Origin: DASXYG01 sp036502625
Lineage (GTDB): Bacteria; Actinomycetota; Actinomycetes; Streptosporangiales; Streptosporangiaceae
Direction of reading: 5' to 3'
NCBI GenBank assembly: GCA_036502625.1
Contig: DASXYG010000106.1
Span: 1 to 64,000, forward strand
DNA: 64,000 bases
The position numbers and the translations under genes were made by a program. Every line of letters starts with the position of its first letter. Position 1 is the first letter of the stretch. The notes beneath the pieces are model-generated. The model was not told the origin of the DNA. It ran no database searches and was given only the letters and a program-made list of their open reading frames with translations. Below are positions 57,777 through 64,000 of the stretch, piece after piece.

Positions 57777-58631
57777 GTGGACCTGCGCGCGCTCCGCTAC
57801 TTCGTCGCCGTCGCCGAGGAGCGTCATGTCGGCCGGGCGGCGGGCCGCCTGCACATGACGCAGCCGCCGCTGAGCCGGGCGATCCGGCGGCTGGAGGACG
57901 AGATCGGCGCGGCGCTGTTCGCGCGCACCCCGAAGGGCGTCACGCTCACGCCGGCCGGAGAGGTGCTGTACGACGAGGCGGGCGCGCTGCTGCGGCAGGC
58001 CGACCGCATCCGCGGCCGGGTGACCGCCGCGGCGGGGGCCGCGACCCTCACCATCGGCACGCTGGCGGACGCCGCCGAGCAGGTCGCGGGCCGGCTGGTC
58101 CCGCTGTTCCGCGCCCGCCATCCGCACGTCGGCATCGCGGTCCACGAGGCGGACCTCGGCGACCCGACGGCCGGGCTGCGCGCGGGCCTCGTCGACGTGG
58201 CGCTGACCCGCACCCCGTTCGACCGCACCGGCATCGGCGCGCACGTCCTGCGCTCCGTGCGCGTCGGCGTGGTGCTGCGCGACGACGACCCCCTGGCGGG
58301 CCGCGACGCGGTGTCCGCGGCCGACCTGGCGGGCCGCCGGTGGGTCCGGCTCCCGGACGGCGCCGACCCGGCCTGGACCGCCTACTGGACCGGAGGCCCG
58401 CCGGACGACCGGTCGCCGGCCCTGCGCACGATCCAGGAATGCCTGCGGGCGGCGCTGTGGAACCGGATCGCCGCGCTGGCCCCGGTCGACCAGCCGCTGC
58501 CCGCCGGGCTCACCGTCGTCCCGTACGACGGGCGCCCGCCGAGCGACCTCGTCGTGGCGTGGCCGCGCGCCGGGCGCAGCCCTCTGGTCCGCGGTTTCGT
58601 CCGCGCGGCCGACGACGCCTGGCACCGGTGA
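57777..58631 (+). CDS. LysR-family transcriptional regulator
   Basis: A 284-residue LysR regulator. The winged helix-turn-helix is at residues 1-60 ('LRALRYFVAVAEERHVGRAAGRLHMTQPPLSRAIRRLEDEIG'). The effector domain is at about 88-280, with 'RVGVVLRDDDPLAGRDAVSAADLAG'. The style is that of the BenM/CatR-type aromatic-acid regulators. Apparently leaderless GTG at 57777. Divergent from the decarboxylase-like gene, its probable target. Converges on the D-threonine-aldolase-family gene with 3 bases between stops. Confidence 0.93.
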   Translation: MDLRALRYFVAVAEERHVGRAAGRLHMTQPPLSRAIRRLEDEIGAALFARTPKGVTLTPAGEVLYDEAGALLRQADRIRGRVTAAAGAATLTIGTLADAAEQVAGRLVPLFRARHPHVGIAVHEADLGDPTAGLRAGLVDVALTRTPFDRTGIGAHVLRSVRVGVVLRDDDPLAGRDAVSAADLAGRRWVRLPDGADPAWTAYWTGGPPDDRSPALRTIQECLRAALWNRIAALAPVDQPLPAGLTVVPYDGRPPSDLVVAWPRAGRSPLVRGFVRAADDAWHR

Positions 58632-58634
58632 CGG

Positions 58635-59732
58635 TCAGTGGCGCGCCGAGATCGGCCACGGCGGCGCGGCGGTCATGTCCGTCACAGGGTGGACGGCGCT
58701 CCACATGTTGGTCGTGCCGCAGGCGTGGTTGGGGATGACGCGCAGCAGGTCGCCGACGCCCAGCCGGGCGGCGCCGTCGCCGGTGAGGTAGCCGTGCTCC
58801 TCGTTGGCGGCGCCGAACGCGATGTCCCCGGCCGGCGCGCCGTACGGGTCGCAGACGATGCCGAGGCCGCCCGCGGTGGCCAGGGAGTCCGAGCTCATCG
58901 CCTTCAGCCCGGCGTCGATGATCGCGGTGCCGCGGCGGCGGGCGCTGATGACGCGGGTCAGCACGGTGAGCGCGCACCGGCCGGGCTCCGCGCCGCCGAG
59001 GCCCACCTGGTTCGCGTCGTAGTAGACGTACGTGCCGGGCCGCGCCTCGGTCACGCCCGGCACGTACGGCGCCGAGGTCGCGCCGGGCGTCGAGCCGACC
59101 GACACGACCGGGCACGGGTGCCCGGCGCCGCGCAGCGCCTCGGCCACCTGCACGAGCAGCGCCGCCGCCGCCGTGCCGGCCTCCTCGATCGCCGCGCGGC
59201 CCGCCCGCTGCGCGACGTGCCCCTCGTGGGTGAGGACGCCGCGCGGCTCCAGCGCCGGAAGCGCGGCCAGCCGCCCGGCCGTCCGCACCGCGTCGTCGGG
59301 GTCCACGCCCGCGCGGTGCAGCCCGGTGTCGCATTCCAGCAGGTACGGCACCCGCACCCCGGCGTCGGCCGCCGCGCGGGCCAGCGGCTCGGCGGCCTCG
59401 TAGGAGTCGAGCGCCACGGTCAGCCCGCCCCGGCGCAGCGCGGCCACGGTGAACGCGACCGTGGCCGGGCCGACCGGCTGGTACGCCCACAGCACGTCCG
59501 CGACGCCGGCGTCCTGGAGGAGGCGCACCTCGGCGGGGGTGGCGCAGGTGGCGCCCGCGGCGCCGGCGGCGAGCTGGCGGCGGATCACGCCGAGGCACTT
59601 GGACGTCTTGACGTGCGGGCGCAGCGCCACGCCCGCGCCGCGCATGCGCTCCGCCATGTCGGCGATGTTGCGGTCGAGCCGGCCGGTGTCCACGAGCAGC
59701 GCGGGCGAGGCCAGGTCGGCCAGCGGCGTCAC
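58635..59732 (-). CDS. D-threonine aldolase / D-serine dehydratase family PLP enzyme
   Basis: A 365-residue fold-III PLP enzyme. The N-terminal alanine-racemase-like barrel has the cofactor Lys in RPHVKTSK (K42) and 'YLLECDTGLHRAGVDP'. A C-terminal beta domain carries the metal pair HxC (H336, C338 in IPNHACGTT). D-serine dehydratases use His/Cys at this zinc site, while D-threonine aldolases use His/Asp, so dehydratase-like chemistry is somewhat favoured. GTG at 59732 overlaps the upstream amidohydrolase stop (GTGA). Last gene of the operon entering from the right edge; it fits processing of a D-amino acid released by the D-aminoacylase. Confidence 0.87.
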   Translation of the reverse strand: MTPLADLASPALLVDTGRLDRNIADMAERMRGAGVALRPHVKTSKCLGVIRRQLAAGAAGATCATPAEVRLLQDAGVADVLWAYQPVGPATVAFTVAALRRGGLTVALDSYEAAEPLARAAADAGVRVPYLLECDTGLHRAGVDPDDAVRTAGRLAALPALEPRGVLTHEGHVAQRAGRAAIEEAGTAAAALLVQVAEALRGAGHPCPVVSVGSTPGATSAPYVPGVTEARPGTYVYYDANQVGLGGAEPGRCALTVLTRVISARRRGTAIIDAGLKAMSSDSLATAGGLGIVCDPYGAPAGDIAFGAANEEHGYLTGDGAARLGVGDLLRVIPNHACGTTNMWSAVHPVTDMTAAPPWPISARH

Positions 59733-60559
59733 GCCAGCCCCATCGCGGGCCGCGGGTCGCCGTCGAGCAGCCATTCGACGGTCTCCGCACGGACGGCGGG
59801 CAGGCCGGGGCCGGGGCGTACGGCGGCCAGCTCCCGCAGCCCGGCGACCGCCTCGGCCGGGGTCCACAGCGGGTAGTCCGAGCCGAACACCAGCTTGCCG
59901 ACCACGTCCCATTCCTGCGCGCGGGCCAGCGCGAGGTAGCCGTCGAGCGGGCGCGCCCAGGACGCGGACACGTCGGCGTACACCCGCCGGTTCTTGCGCA
60001 GCGTCACGATCGTCTCGCGCTGCCACGGGTGGCCGAGGTGGGCGATGATCTGCACGAGGTCCGGGTGGCGGCGCGCCACCTCGTCGACCACCAGCGGGTT
60101 GCTGACCGAGAGGTCGCCGGCCGGGCTGGGCGTGGCGCCCATGTGCCACAGCACGACGAGCCCGTGGTCGGCGGCGGCGCGGTAGAACGCGTCGTACCGG
60201 GTGTCGCGCGGGTCGAACAGCGCCAGGACGGGGTACAGCTTGATGCCGCGCAGCCCGCGGGCCACGCCGTCGGCGAGCTGGTCGAGCACGTCCGGGTCGG
60301 TGGGGTCCAGCGCCATGAAGCCGATCGTGTCCGTGGCGGTGTTCGCGGCGAACCACTCGGTGTGCGCGTTCGGCGTCAGCACGCCGGCCGCCGTGGCGCG
60401 GATGCCGAACACGCAGGTCGCGGTGGCACCCGCCATGGCCTTGTCGTAGTCGGCCGGGGTGAACTCGTGCGCGCCCTGGCCGTAGACCGGGCGCCAGTGG
60501 TCCTCCCATTCGCATCCCCAGTGCTCCGGCCGCTGGCAGTGCGTGTGGAAGTCGATCAA
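59729..60559 (-). CDS. Amidohydrolase family 2 (ACMSD-like) protein
   Basis: A 276-residue amidohydrolase of the ACMSD/gamma-resorcylate decarboxylase superfamily. Metal motif HTH is at residues 5-7 (MIDFHTHC). Mid-chain His residues are in LWHMGATPSP and IAHLGHPWQRE. The late Asp is in VFGSDYPLW. Such enzymes hydrolyse lactones or amides or decarboxylate aromatic acids. It begins with TTG (60559) overlapping the IclR stop (TTGA), an uncommon start made credible because the family sequence begins exactly there. Coupled to both neighbours. Confidence 0.87.
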   Translation of the reverse strand: MIDFHTHCQRPEHWGCEWEDHWRPVYGQGAHEFTPADYDKAMAGATATCVFGIRATAAGVLTPNAHTEWFAANTATDTIGFMALDPTDPDVLDQLADGVARGLRGIKLYPVLALFDPRDTRYDAFYRAAADHGLVVLWHMGATPSPAGDLSVSNPLVVDEVARRHPDLVQIIAHLGHPWQRETIVTLRKNRRVYADVSASWARPLDGYLALARAQEWDVVGKLVFGSDYPLWTPAEAVAGLRELAAVRPGPGLPAVRAETVEWLLDGDPRPAMGLA

Positions 60560-61407
60560 CGGTGGGCCTCCGTACTGTTCGGGCGCAGCGACTTCCGCAG
60601 GAACCGCAGCGCGGCGGTGACGTCGGCCGCCCCGGCGAGCCGCCCGGCCGTCTCGTGAAGGGCCGCGATGAACGCGGCGCGCGCCTCGTCGGTGAACTCG
60701 GCGGACGGCCCGGACACGCTGACGGCGGCCAGGCAGGCGCCGTCGACCACGACGGGGACGGCGACGCAGCGCAGCCCGACGCTCCCCTCGTTGTCGTCCA
60801 TCGCGTAGCCGCGTTCGGCGCTGGTCCGCAGGTCCGCGGCGAGCGCGTCGCGGGTGGTGAGCGTCCCGTCCGTACGGCGCGGGTACGGCGCGGGCGGCAG
60901 GTGCGCGTCGAGGTCGTCCGGATCGACCTGGGAGAGCAGCATCTTGCCCAGGCCGGTGCAGTACGGCGCGTCGCGCGCGCCGGTCATGGTGGTGAACCTG
61001 ATGGGCCGGTCCGGCTCGCGGACGCAGACGTGCAGCACGTCGCGGCCGTCGAGCACGCCGAGGTTCGCGGTCTGCCCGGTCTCGGCGGCCAGCCGCGCGA
61101 GGTCGTCGCCGGCCACCACGGACAGGTCGAGCCCGGTCACGTACGCGTTCGACAGCGCGAGGATCTTGTGGCCCAGCCGGTACGCGGGCCGGTCGTCGAT
61201 CCGTACGACGTAGTCCATCTCCTCCAGCACCGCGAGGAGCCGGACGAGGGTGCTCTTCGGCAGCCCGGTGCGTCCGTTGAAGTCGTTCAGCGTGAGCGGA
61301 CGGTCGCGCTCGGCGAGCCCTTCGAGCAGCGCGAGGCCGCGCGCCAGCGCGTTCGCGTGATAGTTCGCTGAGGCGGGCCGCGAGTCGTCCACCGTTGGGT
61401 GTGGCAT
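60556..61407 (-). CDS. IclR-family transcriptional regulator
   Basis: A 283-residue IclR regulator. The winged HTH is at about 18-80 ('ALARGLALLEGLAERDRPLTLNDFNGRTGLPKSTLVRLLAVLEEM'). The effector domain is at about 95-260, with 'VCVREPDRPIRFTTMTGARDAPYCTGLGKMLLSQ' and 'NEGSVGLRCVAVPVVVDG'. CTGGAGC lies 5 bases before the ATG. It sits inside the operon, 11 bases after the D-aminoacylase gene, and is coupled to the amidohydrolase, so it is expressed with the genes it probably controls. Confidence 0.93.
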   Translation of the reverse strand: MPHPTVDDSRPASANYHANALARGLALLEGLAERDRPLTLNDFNGRTGLPKSTLVRLLAVLEEMDYVVRIDDRPAYRLGHKILALSNAYVTGLDLSVVAGDDLARLAAETGQTANLGVLDGRDVLHVCVREPDRPIRFTTMTGARDAPYCTGLGKMLLSQVDPDDLDAHLPPAPYPRRTDGTLTTRDALAADLRTSAERGYAMDDNEGSVGLRCVAVPVVVDGACLAAVSVSGPSAEFTDEARAAFIAALHETAGRLAGAADVTAALRFLRKSLRPNSTEAHR

Positions 61408-61418
61408 GTGGGCTCCAG

Positions 61419-62999
61419 CTAGGAATGGGTGGGACGCAGTACGGTTCCAGGTCGGGCGCCGTCGTGCCGCCCGGACACGATCACGGGTGTCCCGTTGACC
61501 ACGACGTGGCGGATCCCGTCCGGATACCGCTGCGGCGCGGCGAACGTCGCCCGGTCGGCGATCTGCGCGGGGGAGAACACGGCGATGTCCGCGGCGGCGC
61601 CGGGCCGCAACTCGCCGCGGTCCCGCAGCCCGAGCCGCTGCGCGGGCGCGCCCGTGCACTTGCGGACCGCGTCGGCCAGCGGCATCCGGCCGGTGCGCAC
61701 GTAGTCGCCGAACAGCCGCGGATAGCAGCCGTACGAGCGCGGGTGCGGCACGCCCGCGCCGGTCGGCCCGTCCGGGTCGAGCGCCTGCCCGTCGGAGCCG
61801 ATCACCGTCTCGGGATGGGCCAGCGCGGCGAGGAGGTCGTCCTCGCTCCGCCCGCCAGCCACCATCAGCACCGCGTTGCCGTGCGCGGCGAGCAGGTCGA
61901 GGACGAGCGCGTCCGGGTCGCCGCCGCCGGCCAGCTCCGCGACCGTACGGCCGGCCAGGCCGGTGTCCGGGTCCGGCGCCCGGCTGATCGTGATCTCCGC
62001 CCAGCCCAGCGGCCGGTCGCGCCACCCCTCGGCGACGCGGGCGCGCACGCCGGGGTCGGCCAGCCGTGCGGCCATCGCGGCGGCGCCGCCCTCCTGCGCC
62101 CAGGCCGGCAGGAGCTGGGACAGCGGCGCGTTGCCCGCCAGGTACGGGTACACGTCGGCGGCGACGTCCACGCCGCCCGCGCGCGCCGCGTCCACGATCT
62201 CCAGGGCGCGGGCCACCGCACCCCAGTTGCGCCGGCCCACCGCGACGAGGTGGGAGATCTGCGCCCGGCATCCGGACGCCGCGGCCACCCGGACCACCTG
62301 CCGTACGGACGCCAGGAGGTCGTCGGCGTAGTCGCGGGCGTGCCAGGCGAACAGGCCGCCGTGCGCGGCCACGACCCGGCCGAGCGCGACCAGCTCGTCC
62401 TCGCGTGCGTAGCACAGCGGCGCGTACACCAGCCCGGTGGACAGGCCGGCCGCGCCGGCGGCGAGCGCGTCGTCGAGCAGGCCGCACATCCGGCCCAGCT
62501 CGCCGGGGTCTGCCGCGCGGTCGCCGAACCCGACGACGCCCGCGCGCAGCGGCAGGTGCGGGGCCAGCGCGGCCACGTTCACCGACGGATGGGCGGCGGC
62601 CACCGCGGCGAGGTAGCCGGGCATGTCGCGCCAGGCCCAGTCGACGCCGGGATCGAGGTCGAGGTAGCCGACGGCGGCGCGGATCGCCGCCGCGTCCGCG
62701 TCCGGCGGCAGCGGCGCGACGCCGAGCCCGCAGTTGCCGACCACCTCGGTGGTCACGCCCTGCCGGACCTTGCTGTGCGCGTACGGGCTGGACAGCAGCG
62801 TCAGGTCCGAATGGGTGTGCACGTCGACGAACCCCGGGCACACCACGTCGCCGGCCGCGTCCAGGGTCAGCGCCGCCGTACGGCCGGCGAGGTCGCCGAT
62901 CGCGGCGATCCGCCCGCCCTCGACGGCGACGTCCGCGCGGCGCCCGGCCGTACCGGTGCCGTCCACGACCGTGCCGCCGCTGATGATCAGGTCGGTCAT
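61419..62999 (-). CDS. N-acyl-D-amino-acid deacylase (D-aminoacylase)
   Basis: A 526-residue amidohydrolase-superfamily D-aminoacylase. HxH is at H61/H63 in VDVHTHSD. The zinc Cys is C90 in GNCGLGVAPL, as in known D-aminoacylases. Further zinc His residues are in LFAWHARDY and AQISHLVAVGR. The late Asp is in VIGSDGQALD. The C-terminal strand 'GELRPGAAADIAVFSPAQIADRATFAAPQRYPDGIRHVVVNG' is typical. It releases D-amino acids from N-acyl forms, or cleaves D-residue-containing dipeptides. ATG overlaps the ABC ATPase stop (ATGA). Confidence 0.92.
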   Translation of the reverse strand: MTDLIISGGTVVDGTGTAGRRADVAVEGGRIAAIGDLAGRTAALTLDAAGDVVCPGFVDVHTHSDLTLLSSPYAHSKVRQGVTTEVVGNCGLGVAPLPPDADAAAIRAAVGYLDLDPGVDWAWRDMPGYLAAVAAAHPSVNVAALAPHLPLRAGVVGFGDRAADPGELGRMCGLLDDALAAGAAGLSTGLVYAPLCYAREDELVALGRVVAAHGGLFAWHARDYADDLLASVRQVVRVAAASGCRAQISHLVAVGRRNWGAVARALEIVDAARAGGVDVAADVYPYLAGNAPLSQLLPAWAQEGGAAAMAARLADPGVRARVAEGWRDRPLGWAEITISRAPDPDTGLAGRTVAELAGGGDPDALVLDLLAAHGNAVLMVAGGRSEDDLLAALAHPETVIGSDGQALDPDGPTGAGVPHPRSYGCYPRLFGDYVRTGRMPLADAVRKCTGAPAQRLGLRDRGELRPGAAADIAVFSPAQIADRATFAAPQRYPDGIRHVVVNGTPVIVSGRHDGARPGTVLRPTHS

Positions 63000-64000
63000 G
63001 CGGGCTCCCCCGCCGGGACGACCGCGCCGGCCTCGGGGAAGTGGCAGGCGCTCGGGTGCCCGACGCCCAGCCGGTCGGCCAGCTCGGGCACCTCCTCCGC
63101 GCACCGGTCCTGGGCCTTCCAGCACCGCGTGCGGAACCGGCAGCCGGACGGCGGCGCGCTCGGGCTCGGCACGTCGCCGACCAGCGTGATCCGCTCCCGT
63201 CCGGCGCGCCCGTCCGGATGCGGCACCGGCACGGCGGACAGCAGCGCGCGCGTGTACGGATGGGACGGCCGGGCGAACACGTCCTCCCGGGTGCCGTACT
63301 CGACGACCCGGCCGAGGTACATCACGGCCACGTCGTGGGAGACGTGCCGCACCACCGACAGGTCGTGGGAGATGAACAGGTACGCCGGGCCGAGGCGGAG
63401 CTGGAGCTCCCGCAGCTTGTTCACGACCTGCGCCTGGACGGACACGTCGAGCGCGCTGACCGGCTCGTCGAGCACGAGCACCCGGGGGCCGAGGGCGAGG
63501 GCGCGCGCGATGCCGATCCGCTGCCGCTGCCCGCCGGAGAACTCGTGCGGGTAGCGGCGCGCGTGCTCGGGGGCCAGCCCGACGAGGTCGAGCAGCTCGG
63601 CGACGCGCCCGGCGCCGCCGGAGCGGTAGCGGCCCTGGACGCGCAGCGGCTCGGCGATGATGTCGTGCACGGTCATCCGCGGCGACAGGGACGCGTACGG
63701 GTCCTGGAACACCAGTTGCAGGTCGCGGCGCAGCGCGTGCAGGCGGGCGCCGGCCGCGTCGGTGACGTCCGCGCCGTCGAAGACGATCCGGCCGGACGTC
63801 GGCGCGAGCAGCCGCACGAGCATCCGCCCGGTGGTGGTCTTCCCGCAGCCGGACTCGCCGACCAGGCCGAGCGTGCGGCCGGCGCGCAGCGTGAGGTCCA
63901 CGCCGTCGACCGCCCGCACCGTACGGGCCCGGCGCACGAGGCCGCCGCGGCCGGGGAAGTGCTTGGCCAGCCCCTCCACGCGCAGGATCTCCGGCGCCGT
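62996..64000 (-). CDS. Peptide/nickel-type ABC transporter ATP-binding protein (OppF/DppF-like), 5' end outside window
   Basis: At least 334 residues of an OppF/DppF-type ATPase, read from the right edge. Walker A is GESGCGKTT, Q-loop VFQDPYASLSPRM, signature FSGGQRQRIGIARA, Walker B VLVLDEPVSALD and H-loop FISHDLSVV. The C-terminal oligopeptide-transporter extension has the four-Cys-like cluster 'GCRFRTRCWKAQDRCAEEVP'. It powers import of di/oligopeptides together with OppBCD-like subunits that should lie beyond the edge. The frame stays open to base 64000. Coupled to the D-aminoacylase, so the cargo is probably N-acyl-D-amino acids or D-peptides. Confidence 0.93.
   Translation of the reverse strand, partial: TAPEILRVEGLAKHFPGRGGLVRRARTVRAVDGVDLTLRAGRTLGLVGESGCGKTTTGRMLVRLLAPTSGRIVFDGADVTDAAGARLHALRRDLQLVFQDPYASLSPRMTVHDIIAEPLRVQGRYRSGGAGRVAELLDLVGLAPEHARRYPHEFSGGQRQRIGIARALALGPRVLVLDEPVSALDVSVQAQVVNKLRELQLRLGPAYLFISHDLSVVRHVSHDVAVMYLGRVVEYGTREDVFARPSHPYTRALLSAVPVPHPDGRAGRERITLVGDVPSPSAPPSGCRFRTRCWKAQDRCAEEVPELADRLGVGHPSACHFPEAGAVVPAGEPA

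Noticed and set aside
1..64000. Biosynthetic gene cluster, prophage, integrative element, CRISPR or RNA genes
   Set aside because: No PKS, NRPS, integrase, transposase, terminase, direct-repeat array or tRNA-like clover-leaf was seen on either strand.

Overview
The window is 64 kb of very GC-rich chromosomal DNA carrying 54 recognisable protein genes. It has no tRNA, rRNA, CRISPR array, phage or insertion sequence that I can see, and no gene-free stretch longer than about 230 bases. The organism is almost certainly an actinomycete. Evidence: extreme GC at third codon positions, frequent GTG starts, 1-4 base start/stop overlaps, leaderless regulator genes, ECF sigma factors with SnoaL tails, paired Ser/Thr kinases, a sulfolipid-addressing-type membrane protein and an LPFTG-anchored wall protein. 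Streptosporangiales (Actinomadura-like) is a guess from overall style. The content is typical of an accessory chromosome arm: many small catabolic modules, each with its own regulator.

Layout. 1-4.7 kb: a tandem CoA-transferase (cut by the left edge), a thioesterase, and a TetR regulator divergent from an NmrA-type reductase. 4.6-8.6 kb: an MHS-family importer divergent from an esterase/Baeyer-Villiger monooxygenase pair, separated by two dyad elements. 8.7-17.1 kb: SulP transporter, AI-2E-type and SfLAP-type membrane proteins, an alkyl sulfatase and several small membrane or NTF2-like proteins. 17.4-22.5 kb: one 1,699-residue wall-anchored repeat protein. 22.5-23.6 kb: a SnoaL protein divergent from an ECF sigma factor that lacks its SnoaL tail, with a perfect 22-base palindrome between them. 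23.6-30.1 kb: M20 peptidase, NCS1 permease and DUF1177 protein divergent from IclR and peptidase E, then a dicarboxylate symporter. 30.3-31.9 kb: a luciferase-like oxidoreductase and an SDR. 31.9-38.5 kb: a LacI-controlled GH2/sulfatase/sugar-porter operon and a DUF1345 protein. 38.6-43.3 kb: an amidohydrolase and twin Ser/Thr kinases. 43.4-49.2 kb: two divergent SDRs sharing a duplicated 17-base element, an ECF sigma factor with SnoaL tail, a monooxygenase, an esterase, and a cupin divergent from an acyl-CoA ligase. 49.3-56.7 kb: a membrane protein, a large LuxR regulator, an alpha/beta hydrolase, and a CPBP protease translationally coupled to a two-component system. 56.7-58.6 kb: a 4,5-dihydroxyphthalate-decarboxylase-like gene divergent from LysR. 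58.6-64 kb: an operon reading leftward from the right edge (peptide ABC ATPase, D-aminoacylase, IclR, amidohydrolase, D-threonine-aldolase-family enzyme).

How the genes work together. Most modules pair uptake or first attack with hydrolysis: ketone to ester to acid plus alcohol (BVMO plus esterase); sulfated glycan cleavage, import and desulfation (GH2, sugar porter, sulfatase); peptide or amide uptake and cleavage (NCS1, M20, PepE); N-acyl-D-amino acid or peptide uptake, deacylation and PLP chemistry (right-edge operon). The intergenic regions are rich in inverted repeats. At least three regulator genes (TetR, LacI, LysR) start with GTG exactly six bases after a -10-like hexamer, which points to leaderless transcripts. 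The hexamer CGTACG is strikingly over-represented in all three reading phases and between genes. The best candidates for undescribed biology are the DUF1177/NCS1/M20/PepE cluster, the split sigma/SnoaL pair with its palindrome, the sulfated-glycan operon and the CGTACG signal.
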